Below are positions 42,351-51,470 of a stretch of 64,000 bases of DNA, one piece after another. The stretch's first letter is position 1, and each line of letters starts with the position of its first letter. The translations under genes were made by a program, and so were the position numbers. A model generated the notes under the pieces. It was not told where the DNA came from, did no database searches, and saw only the letters and a program-made list of their open reading frames with translations. The stretch comes from Lachnospiraceae bacterium A2 (GTDB lineage: Bacteria > Bacillota > Clostridia > Lachnospirales > Lachnospiraceae), in the NCBI GenBank assembly GCA_000403315.2, contig KE159636.1, forward strand, positions 1,768,931-1,832,930, given 5' to 3'.

Positions 42351-42605
42351 ATGAACAGAGAAAAGATTGATGAATTGTTAAGCACAGTGAAGCTGAACGA
42401 CTTATTACACAGGCAGGAAGAAGAAAAGAAAAAATCAAAGTTACTTTGGGTATGTGCAATTGCAGGAGCGGTAGTGGCAGTTGCGGCTATAGCTTATGGA
42501 ATCTATCGTTTCTTTACCCCGGATTATCTGGAAGATTTTGAAGATGATTTTGAAGACGATTTTGAAGACGACTTCTTCGATGATGAGGACGAAACAGAAG
42601 AATAA
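42351..42605 (+). CDS. Small single-TM protein with acidic repeat tail, 84 aa
   Basis: N-terminal helix (MNREKIDELLSTVKLNDLL), basic patch EEEKKKSK, one TM helix (LLWVCAIAGAVVAVAAIAYGIY) and a very acidic C-terminus built from DFEDDFEDD units. The tail is encoded by a 12-bp tandem repeat (about 42534-42575). The positive-inside rule places the tail outside or in the wall space. Start ATG 42351 has GGAGAAGGAG upstream. Followed by a good terminator. Family not recognised beyond being Lachnospiraceae-like. Confidence 0.75.
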   Translation: MNREKIDELLSTVKLNDLLHRQEEEKKKSKLLWVCAIAGAVVAVAAIAYGIYRFFTPDYLEDFEDDFEDDFEDDFFDDEDETEE

Positions 42606-42619
42606 GGAACAGGCATCTG

Positions 42620-42651
42620 GACTCCCGCATAGAACATGTGGGAGTCTTTTT
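42620..42651 (+). terminator. Rho-independent terminator
   Basis: GACTCCCGCAT (42620-42630) pairs with ATGTGGGAGTC (42636-42646), followed by a TTTTT run. Ends the transcript of the small acidic protein. Confidence 0.9.
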
Positions 42652-42716
42652 GTGGTATAAGCGCTGCGCCAAAGGCGCTTTTGGCATCCTAATCTGATTT
42701 GGAAAGGAATGGGAAG

Positions 42717-44252
42717 ATGAAAAAAGGGCAAATTTATGTTGGGACAGTAGAGAAAGTTGCATTTCCAAATAGGGGGATGATCCCTTTGGAAAACGGGAAA
42801 TCAGCAGTGGTAAAAAATGTGCTGCCAGGGCAGAAGATTTCTTTTTCCATCCAAAAAGTACGGAAGGGAAAAGGGGAAGGCAGGCTGTTGGAAGTTTTGG
42901 AAAAATCGCCAAAAGAGATGGAGCCCGCACCTTGCTGCCACTTTGGGGCCTGTGGGGGATGTACGTTCTTAAGCCTGCCTTATGAGGAGCAGCTTAAGCT
43001 GAAAGAGCAGCAGGTGAAGGAACTTTTAGAGCCGGCCTATGCCCCTTATCAGGAAGCGTGCGGCAATGTTCCATTTGCAGATAAATTTGAGGGCATTAAA
43101 GGAAGCCCCAGGCAGTTTGGCTACCGGAATAAGATGGAATTTTCCTTTGGGGACAGCTACAAAGGGGGGCCATTGGCGTTAGGGATGCATAAGAGAGGGA
43201 GTTTCCATGATATTGTGACTGTGGATGGGTGCAAAATTGTGGATGGGGATTATTCCAAAATTTTAATGGCTGCCTTATCATTTTTCCAATCTTATAAAGG
43301 GTTCCAAGGGGATGGGGAATCCCGGAAAGATGTGGAATCCCAGACGAATGGGGATTTTAAAAAAGATGCAGGTTTCCAGAATGGGCAGGTTTCCATAAAT
43401 GGAACACATGGGACTATGGGGGTGCCCTATTACCACAAAAAAAGCCATCTTGGCTATCTCAGGCATCTTTTGGTGCGCAAGGCTGCAAAGACAGGGGAAA
43501 TTTTGGTGGATTTGGTGACGACTTCCCAGATTGGCAGGGAGGAAGGGCCGTTGCTGGACGGTTTCTGTGATGCACTCCTCTCCCTAAGGCTGGAAGGGAA
43601 AATTGTTGGCATACTGAATACGTATAACGACAGCTTGGCGGATGCTGTAATTAATCAGGGAACCAGGGCGCTGTATGGCGTGGATTATTTTTATGAGGAA
43701 CTTTTAGGGCTCCGGTTCTGCATCTCCCCTTTTTCCTTTTTTCAGACAAATTCCTTGGGGGCGGAGGTTTTGTATGAAACAGCCCGGGATTATATTGCGG
43801 ATGCTGGAAATGGGAAAATTGTGTATGATTTGTACAGCGGGACAGGCACGATTGCCCAGATCCTTGCGCCTGTGGCGAAAAAAGTAATTGGCGTAGAAAT
43901 TGTGGAAGAAGCAGTAGAAGCGGCAAGGGAGAATGCAAGGCTGAACCAGTTGGGGAACTGTGAATTTATCGCAGGGGATGTCCTGAAAGTATTGGGCAAT
44001 ATTGAGGAAAAGCCGGACTTTATTGTGCTGGATCCCCCAAGGGAGGGAATCCATCCGAAAGCCTTAGAACGGATTATCCAGTACGGGGTGGAGAAGATGG
44101 TCTACATTTCCTGCAAGCCTTCCAGCTTGGCAAGGGATTTGGAGGTGCTGCAGGCAAGGGGATATATGGTAGAAAGGGTTTGCTGTGTGGACATGTTCCC
44201 GGCTACAGCCAATATAGAATGTGTGGTGTGCATGAAAAAGAAAGATTCCTAG
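42717..44252 (+). CDS. rlmD: 23S rRNA (uracil-5-)-methyltransferase, RlmD/RumA family
   Basis: 511 residues. The N-terminal TRAM domain (KGQIYVGTVEKVAFPNRG) is followed by the [4Fe-4S] cysteines CCHFGACGGC and, later, the methyltransferase domain with YDLYSGTGTIAQILA, VLDPPREGIHP and catalytic Cys in YISCKPSSLARDL. About 45 residues between the two halves (roughly 190-235; repeated ESRKD, QTNGDFKKD, QNGQ) form an unusual polar insertion. The ATG at 42717 has AGGAATGGGAAG. Members modify U1939, U747 or tRNA U54 depending on clade, so RlmCD or TrmFO-like specificity is open. Confidence 0.87.
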   Translation: MKKGQIYVGTVEKVAFPNRGMIPLENGKSAVVKNVLPGQKISFSIQKVRKGKGEGRLLEVLEKSPKEMEPAPCCHFGACGGCTFLSLPYEEQLKLKEQQVKELLEPAYAPYQEACGNVPFADKFEGIKGSPRQFGYRNKMEFSFGDSYKGGPLALGMHKRGSFHDIVTVDGCKIVDGDYSKILMAALSFFQSYKGFQGDGESRKDVESQTNGDFKKDAGFQNGQVSINGTHGTMGVPYYHKKSHLGYLRHLLVRKAAKTGEILVDLVTTSQIGREEGPLLDGFCDALLSLRLEGKIVGILNTYNDSLADAVINQGTRALYGVDYFYEELLGLRFCISPFSFFQTNSLGAEVLYETARDYIADAGNGKIVYDLYSGTGTIAQILAPVAKKVIGVEIVEEAVEAARENARLNQLGNCEFIAGDVLKVLGNIEEKPDFIVLDPPREGIHPKALERIIQYGVEKMVYISCKPSSLARDLEVLQARGYMVERVCCVDMFPATANIECVVCMKKKDS

Positions 44253-44452
44253 AAATGCTATGTCCGTGAAAATGATGGGCCATCACCCCAGCTTTCGTTA
44301 GCTATGACAATCCAACGGAAGATATTTCAAAAATGATTTGACATTTTTTGACAAAATACATAAATACGGAATCGGTATGATAGTACTATTCTTAGGAAAA
44401 AAGTAATAAAATGACAAAATTCGTGCCGATTGAAACAAAAAACGAATTTTGT

Positions 44453-44459
44453 TGTCGAA
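44453..44459 (+). promoter_or_regulatory. Candidate Spo0A binding box (0A box)
   Basis: TGTCGAA, a perfect 0A-box core, inside TTGTCGAAAA. It lies 20 bp upstream of the -35 of the spo0A promoter. An inverted repeat AAAATTCGT/ACGAATTTT at about 44417-44450 sits beside it. Suggests autoregulation by phosphorylated Spo0A. Confidence 0.6.
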
Positions 44460-44478
44460 AATCAAAAGAATCTTTTCG

Positions 44479-44507
44479 TTGAAGGAATAAGTGATTGAGG
44501 GTATAAT
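44479..44507 (+). promoter_or_regulatory. Promoter of spo0A
   Basis: TTGAAG at 44479-44484, 17-bp spacer, perfect TATAAT at 44502-44507. A leader of about 195 nt follows. Confidence 0.7.
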
Positions 44508-44700
44508 GTCGACAGGCATTATGCCACATGATATAATAGCAACAGCTATTATATGCGCCGGGGTGCGCATTGGCTGCCATGGCTTTATGGGCTGTAATAC
44601 GCACTGGAGGGTGTATCGGCTGTCATGCCATTGGGAAAAGCTTATGGCATGGCGCAGATAGTTGCCTTTTATGAGGGATTAGTATGAAAATCAACAGGAG
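44508..44700 (+). other. Structured leader of spo0A
   Basis: Contains the hairpins GGCATTATGCC and ATATAATAGC-AACA-GCTATTATAT, then a stretch with repeated GGCTGCCATGGC/GGCTGTCATGCC and TTATGGCATGGCGC segments that can pair in more than one way. No known riboswitch is recognised. The rest of the gap 44253-44452 is AT-rich and empty apart from the inverted repeat near the 0A box. Confidence 0.45.
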
Positions 44701-44709
44701 GAATGTAAC

Positions 44710-45510
44710 GTGGAAAAATTAAATGTGGCAATTGCGGATGATAATGAAAGGATGCTGCGGGAATTAGGGGATATTGTCGGTAGCGATGAGGAACTTCAGG
44801 TAGTAGGGACAGCAAAAGATGGAGAAGAAGCATACGAAATGATAAAAAAGAATGAACCAGATGTAGTGCTTCTGGACATTGTCATGCCGAAACTGGATGG
44901 CCTGACGGTAATGGACAAAATCCGAAATGACAAAAATATGAAAAAACACCCAGCATTTATCATGATTAGCGCAATTGGGCAGGAAAAAATTACCGAAGAT
45001 GCATTTTCTCTGGGGGCAGATTATTATATTATGAAGCCATTTGACAACGATGTGGTGTTAAACCGCATTAAGCATGTGAGGAGCGCAGAGCTGCGCAGGG
45101 GCACAGAAGTGCGCAAGGTCAATGCTTATGAGAAAAAGCAGGAACTGGAGGAACGGAACTTAGAGAGCGATGTGACGAATATCATCCACGAAATCGGGGT
45201 GCCGGCCCATATCAAGGGCTACCAGTATCTGCGGGAGGCAATTATTATGTCGGTACGGGATATGGAGATGCTCAATTCCATTACAAAAATCCTATATCCG
45301 GGCATTGCGAAAAAATACCAGACTACGCCCAGCCGGGTGGAACGGGCTATCCGCCATGCGATTGAAGTGGCATGGAGCAGGGGAAAAATGGATACCATAG
45401 ATGAATTATTTGGCTATACGATACATAATGGAAAAGGAAAACCTACAAATTCTGAATTTATAGCTTTAATTGCAGACAAAATTCGGTTAGAATATAAGCT
45501 GAGAGAATAA
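44710..45510 (+). CDS. spo0A: Stage 0 sporulation protein A (response regulator)
   Basis: 266 residues, the master regulator of sporulation. The receiver domain has the acidic pair D10-D11, phosphoacceptor D56 in [11 protein letters not shown], Thr/Ser switch ISAIGQ and K in IMKPFD. The C-terminal effector domain carries the highly conserved recognition helix [18 protein letters not shown]. The GTG start at 44710 has AGGAGGAATGTAAC. Its presence shows that the organism belongs to an endospore-forming lineage. The promoter has a nearby 0A box. spoIVB, usually upstream of spo0A, is not present here. Confidence 0.98.
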   Translation: MEKLNVAIADDNERMLRELGDIVGSDEELQVVGTAKDGEEAYEMIKKNEPDVVLLDIVMPKLDGLTVMDKIRNDKNMKKHPAFIMISAIGQEKITEDAFSLGADYYIMKPFDNDVVLNRIKHVRSAELRRGTEVRKVNAYEKKQELEERNLESDVTNIIHEIGVPAHIKGYQYLREAIIMSVRDMEMLNSITKILYPGIAKKYQTTPSRVERAIRHAIEVAWSRGKMDTIDELFGYTIHNGKGKPTNSEFIALIADKIRLEYKLRE

Positions 45511-45527
45511 GTAGGAGGTCTTTTTAC

Positions 45528-46961
45528 ATGAAGAAAATACTCTTTGCAGCATCCGAGGGAAATCCCTTTATGAAAACAGGAGGCTTGGCAGATGTTGTCG
45601 GCGCGCTGCCGAAAAATCTGGATCAGGAAAAATTTGACGTCCGGGTTATCCTGCCGAAATACCTGTGCATTTCGGAAGAAGCCAGGCAGAAAATGAAATA
45701 TGTGACAGAATTTTATGCCAGTATGCCAAGGGAGAAGGAGTACATAGGAATTTATGAAGCAAAAGTTGAGGGCATCCAATACTATTTTATTGATAATGAG
45801 CATTATTTTGCCGGAAACAGCCCTTATAACCAAATTTTCGAGGATGTCAATAAGTTTGCATTCTTCTGCAGGGCGGTGCTTGCCTGCCTGCCAGAGCTTG
45901 GGTTCTGCCCGGACATTATCCACTGCCATGACTGGCAGGCGGCATTAATCCCAGTATTTTTGGATGCATTTTACCGGGAAAATCCCTATTACCGGAATAT
46001 CAGGACAGTAATGACAATCCACAACCAGAAATTTCAGGGCAGGTGGCGGATTGACGATATTGAGAACTGCCGGGATTTGCCGGAGAACTACCGGTATGGG
46101 GCCATGGAGGCCTATGGGGAAACGAATTTCCTAAAGGCAGGAATCCTCCATGCAGACTGGGTCAATGCCGTCAGTGAAACTTATGCCAAAGAAATCCAGG
46201 GCCGGGAAGGCGGCGAAGGGCTGGATGGGGTTATGCGGGAGGTTTCTGGCAAGCTTTCCGGCATTGTCAACGGCATAGACGTGGACGAGTACGACCCTAT
46301 GGCAGACCCGCAGCTTGCAGCGCATTTCAATGTGAAGACCATGTCAAAGAAAAAGAAAAATAAAGAAGCGCTGCAGGAAGCATTAGGGCTCCGCAAAGAT
46401 GGATCTGCAATGGTAATCGGCATGGTATCCCGGCTGACTCAGCAGAAAGGCTTTGATTTGGTGCGGGCGGCGTTAGAGGAATTGCTGAATACCCTGAACA
46501 TACAGGTTGCTTTGCTTGGGACAGGGGAGGAGCAGTTTGAGAATTTTTTCCGGCATTTTGACTGGAAATACCCAGATAGGGTATCTGCCACCATAGGGTA
46601 CAGCGAGGAAACGGCGCATTTGATTTATGGGGGCGCAGACGCTTTCCTCATGCCTTCCCAGTTTGAACCCTGCGGGCTGAGCCAGCTTATCAGCATGCGC
46701 TATGGGACAATCCCCATCGTGCGGGAAACAGGGGGGCTAAAGGACACAGTGGAGGCTTACAATGAAATCTGGCATACAGGCAATGGGTTCAGCTTTGCAA
46801 ACTATAATGCAGGGGATATGATGGCAGTTGTGCGGTATGCCTATGATGTGTACTGCAACCACCAGAAGGATTGGCGCGCCATGATGAAACGCTGCATGGA
46901 AATGGATAATTCCTGGCAGAATTCTGCCAGAAAATATGAAAAGCTTTACTTTAGCTTATGA
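45528..46961 (+). CDS. glgA: Glycogen synthase (ADP-glucose, GT5)
   Basis: 477 residues. The N-terminal KTGGLADVVGALP (ADP-glucose site) starts at residue 16, HCHDWQAAL and TIHNQKFQG follow, and the C-terminal lobe has VSRLTQQKGFDLV, PSQFEPCGLSQL and RETGGLKDTV. All GT5 hallmarks are present. It extends alpha-1,4-glucan from ADP-glucose in the cytosol. The gene begins 17 bp after the spo0A stop with AGTAGGAGGT, so it is probably cotranscribed with spo0A, a linkage of carbon storage with sporulation worth noting. No other glg gene is in the window. Confidence 0.95.
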   Translation: MKKILFAASEGNPFMKTGGLADVVGALPKNLDQEKFDVRVILPKYLCISEEARQKMKYVTEFYASMPREKEYIGIYEAKVEGIQYYFIDNEHYFAGNSPYNQIFEDVNKFAFFCRAVLACLPELGFCPDIIHCHDWQAALIPVFLDAFYRENPYYRNIRTVMTIHNQKFQGRWRIDDIENCRDLPENYRYGAMEAYGETNFLKAGILHADWVNAVSETYAKEIQGREGGEGLDGVMREVSGKLSGIVNGIDVDEYDPMADPQLAAHFNVKTMSKKKKNKEALQEALGLRKDGSAMVIGMVSRLTQQKGFDLVRAALEELLNTLNIQVALLGTGEEQFENFFRHFDWKYPDRVSATIGYSEETAHLIYGGADAFLMPSQFEPCGLSQLISMRYGTIPIVRETGGLKDTVEAYNEIWHTGNGFSFANYNAGDMMAVVRYAYDVYCNHQKDWRAMMKRCMEMDNSWQNSARKYEKLYFSL

Positions 46962-47059
46962 TTTATGGGAGTTTTGGAAGAGTTCTGCCAGAAAGTACAA
47001 AACAATACCTTGCCAGAATGCTGGGACACTGGGCGTTTGCCCGGAAAAGCCAGCATATG

Positions 47060-47971
47060 CTAACAGACAGAAACTTCATCCAGCTCCCTGTCATAGTAAT
47101 AGGCATGGTCTGAGAGGATTTCTTCCGGGGCGACTTCAGCGATATTGATTTCCTGTACAAGCTGGGACAGTTCCTTTGGGTTTCCGGAAGCAGAAGCTGG
47201 GATTGCAATGACTTCGTGGATGCTGCTTGGGAGGATGTAAAGACTGTCGCCCAGGCGGCCTGCCACCTGTTTCAGCACATCTTGGTAGAGGATGCAGCAG
47301 GCTCCATTCAGCCGCTGGCGGTTGGTAAGCACGTACATGGGAACAGTTTCAGCTTCCAGCACCTGCCCAATGCCCGGATGCTCCTCCGGCGGGAACGCGT
47401 CCAGGGAGGGCAGGATCAGGTCTGCCAGCGGGTTACAGGAGAATGGGAGCAGCATGGGGGTGTTGTGCCCTGCGATTGGGAACAGGCTCTCGCTGTTAAT
47501 CCCCCAATATTCCAGATGCTTATGGCAGATCAGGATGGAAGAATTTTTATAAGGCGCTTCCTGGAGCAGGCAATAAAATACAATTGCAAGGTCAAGGTAA
47601 GGGACGTAGGGAACTTCTGTCAGGAGTTCCTTATTTTTTTCGTAATGGATTAATTTATAGGCAATTCTGGGGCGGATATGTTCAAAACAGGTAAAAAAGG
47701 ATGTGTCTACATGGCAAGGCCCGCAATGGGCATAATAGTACTGGAGTATCTGCCCCTGGAGGGCTGTGAAAGAAACGCCGTTCTGGTACTGCTTGAAATA
47801 ATGCTCCAGATAGATGGCGGGGGAAAGGTTGCTGCCTGGTTCTAAGATGGTAAGGCCGTCCAAAACCATGCTGTTGTTATGGGGGAACTGGCGGACAGAG
47901 ATGTGGGTGCCGTCCGGGAAATGTTCCCGCAGGCCGTCTGCCAGACGCTGCTTAAACGATTCGTATGTCAT
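47060..47971 (-). CDS. DUF5688 family protein
   Basis: 303 residues, soluble, on the minus strand and convergent with glgA. Matches my memory of DUF5688 proteins of Lachnospiraceae: an N-terminal FKQRLADGLREHFPDGT, the middle LEHYFKQYQNGVSF and the C-terminal LNGACCILYQDVLKQVAGRL...YILPSSIHEVIAIP. The start has AGGAGGTAATATG. These proteins often occur in many copies per genome; their function is unknown. No signal peptide. Confidence 0.82.
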   Translation of the reverse strand: MTYESFKQRLADGLREHFPDGTHISVRQFPHNNSMVLDGLTILEPGSNLSPAIYLEHYFKQYQNGVSFTALQGQILQYYYAHCGPCHVDTSFFTCFEHIRPRIAYKLIHYEKNKELLTEVPYVPYLDLAIVFYCLLQEAPYKNSSILICHKHLEYWGINSESLFPIAGHNTPMLLPFSCNPLADLILPSLDAFPPEEHPGIGQVLEAETVPMYVLTNRQRLNGACCILYQDVLKQVAGRLGDSLYILPSSIHEVIAIPASASGNPKELSQLVQEINIAEVAPEEILSDHAYYYDRELDEVSVC

Positions 47972-48407
47972 ATTACCTCCTATGCTGTGCTGGCAGTCTG
48001 GGAGATAACAGTTACACGGATAATTGTGTGGGCTCTACTGTACCACAGAATGGAAATTTATGCAAGGAAAAATTTAGGAAATTTTGCTTTTCGGTTATAT
48101 TTTGCAATTCTGTAAGATGATTTCAGAAGTTTTTTATTGACAAATGTCAATTGACATGTATAATGTAATTATGTTTTTTTATACAATAATTTAGAAGATT
48201 AAAGCGGTGCTTTATAAAAGGCATATCTGATTTTCCCATTTAGGCAGGTTCTGCCATGCTTGGGATTCCTGAAAAATATTTTTGCGGGGCGTGCCCCATA
48301 ATCTTGTAGGAATGGATGGTGGGAGGGAAGCTTGGGGATGTGGGATACCGCTTTGGCTTCAAGGTTTAAAAGCAAAAATACAGGAAGGAATAGGAGAGAA
48401 GAAAAAA
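47972..48407. other. Intergenic region upstream of the opp operon
   Basis: 436 bp. It holds the opp promoter and palindrome (48137-48164) and a leader of about 240 nt that includes a GGGGCGTGCCCC palindrome near 48285. The upstream part, behind DUF5688, shows nothing recognisable. Confidence 0.5.
48137..48164 (+). promoter_or_regulatory. Strong promoter with overlapping palindromic operator, opp operon
   Basis: TTGACA (48137-48142), 16-bp spacer, TATAAT (48159-48164). The -35 belongs to the palindrome TTGACA-AA-TGTCAA (48137-48150), and another TTGACA follows directly (48151-48156). A dimeric regulator that recognises TTGACA/TGTCAA half-sites could block the promoter. Confidence 0.7.
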
Positions 48408-49319
48408 GTGGCGAAGTATATTGTAAAACGAATTGTATTGGCAATTGTTTCAATTTTTATTGTCAGTGCCATTACATTTTTTGTAATGAATGCAATTCCG
48501 GGCGGTCCTTTCAACAATGAGAAGGCTACCAGCGCGGCGGCGCAGAAAGCGCTGGAGGAGCGGTATAACCTGGACAAGCCGTTAGGGGAGCAGTACATAC
48601 TCTATATGCGGAACCTGATGCACGGGGACTGGGGAGTATCGTTGCGTAACGGGCGTGATATCTGGGATGAAATAACAATGCGTTTTCAGGTATCTGCAAA
48701 ACTGGGCGGCATGGCGGCGGCAGTTGCCATTGTAATTGGGATTGTGCTTGGCAGTATTGCAGCCCTTACCCGGAATAAGCTGCCGGACCGGCTGATTATC
48801 TTTTTTACGACATTGGGGACAGCAATGCCGTCTTTCGTACTGGCGACCCTGCTGCTTTTGGTGTTCTGCCTGGAGCTGCGGCTGTTTCCGGTATGGTCTT
48901 CCAGTAATCCAAACTATGTTCTGCCGATTATAGCGCTGAGCGTATACCCTATGGCGTATATTACGCGCCTGACAAAAACGAGTATGCTGGATGCCCTGGG
49001 ACAGGATTATGTCCGCACTGCAAAGGCAAAAGGCGTCCCAGGCTGGAAAGTGATTTTTAAGCATGCGCTCCGCAATGCCTTAGTCCCAGTCGTTACTTAT
49101 GTCGGGCCAATGGTTGCGTATATCCTGACTGGCTCCATGGTAGTGGAAAATATTTTTACCATCGGAGGGCTTGGCTCAACCTTTGTAAGCAGCATTGTAA
49201 ACCGTGATTATACGCTGATTATGGCGGTTACGCTGTTCCTTTCCATCTTGATGGTGATTGCAAACCTGCTTACAGATATCGCTTATAAGCTGATTGACCC
49301 AAGAATCACATTTGAATAA
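48408..49319 (+). CDS. oppB: Oligopeptide ABC transporter permease OppB
   Basis: 303 residues with six TM helices in the DppB/OppB arrangement. It starts MAKYIVKRIVLAIVSIFIVS, the classical OppB opening, with the loop HGDWGVSLRNG and the EAA motif KAKGVPGWKVIFKHALRNAL. GTG at 48408 is the chosen start (GGAGAG upstream); ORF extension to 48282 has no conserved features. First gene of oppBCDFA. Forms the channel with OppC. Confidence 0.93.
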   Translation: MAKYIVKRIVLAIVSIFIVSAITFFVMNAIPGGPFNNEKATSAAAQKALEERYNLDKPLGEQYILYMRNLMHGDWGVSLRNGRDIWDEITMRFQVSAKLGGMAAAVAIVIGIVLGSIAALTRNKLPDRLIIFFTTLGTAMPSFVLATLLLLVFCLELRLFPVWSSSNPNYVLPIIALSVYPMAYITRLTKTSMLDALGQDYVRTAKAKGVPGWKVIFKHALRNALVPVVTYVGPMVAYILTGSMVVENIFTIGGLGSTFVSSIVNRDYTLIMAVTLFLSILMVIANLLTDIAYKLIDPRITFE

Positions 49320-49354
49320 AAGATGAGAGAAGGACAGAAAGGACGATAGAGGGT

Positions 49355-50443
49355 ATGCAGGAGAATCAGGGATTGAAGAAAAAGCAATTCTTTTCCGCAC
49401 AGGTGGATTTGAGTAAATTTAAAGGGAACGATTTTGAAAAGGCAACAGAGGATGAAAAGAAGCAGCAGGACGTTATGGGAGAGTCCACGACTTTCTTTAA
49501 GGACGGTATGCGCAGGCTCCGCAAGAACCCTCTGGCTATGGGCAGCATTGTAGTGCTGGTATTGATTATTGCAACGATTATCATTGCGCCGATGATTGTG
49601 CCTTATAAATATTCTGAGATTATATCAGTTAACGGCATAAGGGATAAATCAGCAGCGAACTTAGGGCCGTTTGAATATTCCAAATTGGAAACTCAGTATA
49701 TGGAGGAGACCGGGGAGAAGCTGTTCCCCCATATTTTCGGGACAGACAGCCTGAGCAGGGATTACTTTATCCGTGTGATTTATGGGACCCGCGTCAGCCT
49801 TTCCGTTGGGATTGTGGCGTCCATCATGGTTTTGATTATCGGCTTATTGTATGGATCCATTTCTGGGTATTTCGGGGGCACCATTGACTTGGTAATGATG
49901 CGTATTGTGGATATTATTTATTCCCTCCCGGACATGCTGATTATTATTTTGCTTTCGGTGGTGTTGAATGAAACGATTAAGCCGCTGATTGAAGGGACGG
50001 TCCTGCAGTCCTTGGGGACCAACATGATTTCTATTTTTATTGTGTTTGGCCTGCTCTACTGGGTTAGCATGGCAAGGCTGATCCGTGGGCAGATACTTAC
50101 GATTAAGAACAATGAATATGTTTTGGCAGCCAGATGTATTGGTACGAAAAATGGCAGGATTTTACGGAGGCATATTCTGCCAAACTGCTTGTCTGTTATC
50201 ATTATTACCACAGCATTGCAGGTGCCGAGTGCTATTTTCACGGAAAGCTACCTGAGTTTCCTTGGGCTTGGGGTTTCTGCCCCGCTGACATCCCTTGGGA
50301 GCTTGGCAAATGACGCAAGGGCGGGCATGCAGTCCTATCCGCTGCGTCTTGTAATCCCCGCAATTGCAATCTGCCTGATTGTGCTGGCGTTGAATCTGCT
50401 GGGGGACGGCCTGCGTGACGCATTCGACTCTAAACTGAAATAG
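49355..50443 (+). CDS. oppC: Oligopeptide ABC transporter permease OppC
   Basis: 362 residues, with a cytoplasmic N-terminal extension of about 60 residues before the first TM helix (IVVLVLIIATIIIAPMIVPY). FGTDSLSRDYF and the EAA loop ARCIGTKNGRILRRHILPN are typical. Between them lies the DppC-like LSVGIVASIMVLIIGLLYG segment. The gene follows oppB by 35 bp. Partner of OppB in the membrane channel. Confidence 0.93.
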   Translation: MQENQGLKKKQFFSAQVDLSKFKGNDFEKATEDEKKQQDVMGESTTFFKDGMRRLRKNPLAMGSIVVLVLIIATIIIAPMIVPYKYSEIISVNGIRDKSAANLGPFEYSKLETQYMEETGEKLFPHIFGTDSLSRDYFIRVIYGTRVSLSVGIVASIMVLIIGLLYGSISGYFGGTIDLVMMRIVDIIYSLPDMLIIILLSVVLNETIKPLIEGTVLQSLGTNMISIFIVFGLLYWVSMARLIRGQILTIKNNEYVLAARCIGTKNGRILRRHILPNCLSVIIITTALQVPSAIFTESYLSFLGLGVSAPLTSLGSLANDARAGMQSYPLRLVIPAIAICLIVLALNLLGDGLRDAFDSKLK

Positions 50444-50459
50444 ATAAGGAGATAAGCAG

Positions 50460-51470
50460 ATGGGCGAAGATAGTAAATATATTTTGGAATTAAACGACCT
50501 CCACACCAGCTTCTTTACAGAAAATGGGGAGGTCCAGGCGGTAAATGGGATTTCCTTTACGCTGGAACCGGGCAAGACCCTTGGGATTGTAGGGGAATCC
50601 GGTTCTGGGAAATCAGTAACGGCATATTCCATTATGCAGATTTTGGCTGAAACAGGGAAAATCACCTCCGGGGAAGTGAAATTCCATGGGGAAGACATCA
50701 CAAAATGGAACAGCAGGCAGATGCAGAAGTTCCGGGGGGAGAAATGCTCCATTATTTTTCAGGACCCAATGACAAGCTTAAACCCAGTGTTTACCGTTGG
50801 GAGCCAGTTAGTGGAGGCAATTCTGCTCCATACAGATAAAGATAAAAAACAGGCGAGGGAGCGCGCCATTGAAATCCTGACTTTGGTAGGGGTGAATGAG
50901 CCGGAAAGCCGGTTAAAGCAGTATCCCCATGAGCTGTCCGGCGGTATGCGCCAGCGTGTCATGATTGCCATGGCGTTGGTCTGCGAACCGGATATCCTGA
51001 TTGCGGACGAGCCTACTACGGCGCTGGACGTAACGATCCAGGCACAGATACTGGAACTGATGCAGGAGCTGCAGGAAAAGCTTGGGATGGCAATTATTAT
51101 GGTAACCCATGACTTGGGCGTCATTGCAAGCATGTGCGATGAAATCCTTGTAATGTATGGCGGGCGCGTGTGTGAACGCGGGACGGCAGACGATATTTTC
51201 TACCGTCCGGCCCATGAATATACGAAAGGCCTGCTGCGTTCTATCCCAAAAGCAGACAATATGAATGAAAAGCTGGTTCCCATTGGCGGGACGCCCATTA
51301 ACTTGCTGCAGATGCCGGCTGGATGCGCATTCTGCCCAAGGTGCGATGCGGCTATGAAAATCTGCCTGAGGGAGAAGCCGGAAGAACTGCGTGTCAGCGA
51401 CACGCATCTGGCAAGCTGCTGGATGAACATTAAGGAGATCTATGAAGCACAGGAAGGAGAACGGCCATGA
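50460..51470 (+). CDS. oppD: Oligopeptide ABC transporter ATPase OppD
   Basis: 336 residues. Walker A GESGSGKS, Q-loop FQDPMTSLNP, signature LSGGMRQR, Walker B ILIADEPTTALDV and switch His VTHDLGV. The C-terminal oligopeptide-type region has the cysteines CAFCPRC and the later CLRE and SCW that hold a [4Fe-4S] cluster or zinc in OppD/DppD. AAGGAGATAAGC precedes the ATG. The stop overlaps the oppF start by 4 bp, so the two ATPases are coupled. Confidence 0.94.
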   Translation: MGEDSKYILELNDLHTSFFTENGEVQAVNGISFTLEPGKTLGIVGESGSGKSVTAYSIMQILAETGKITSGEVKFHGEDITKWNSRQMQKFRGEKCSIIFQDPMTSLNPVFTVGSQLVEAILLHTDKDKKQARERAIEILTLVGVNEPESRLKQYPHELSGGMRQRVMIAMALVCEPDILIADEPTTALDVTIQAQILELMQELQEKLGMAIIMVTHDLGVIASMCDEILVMYGGRVCERGTADDIFYRPAHEYTKGLLRSIPKADNMNEKLVPIGGTPINLLQMPAGCAFCPRCDAAMKICLREKPEELRVSDTHLASCWMNIKEIYEAQEGERP

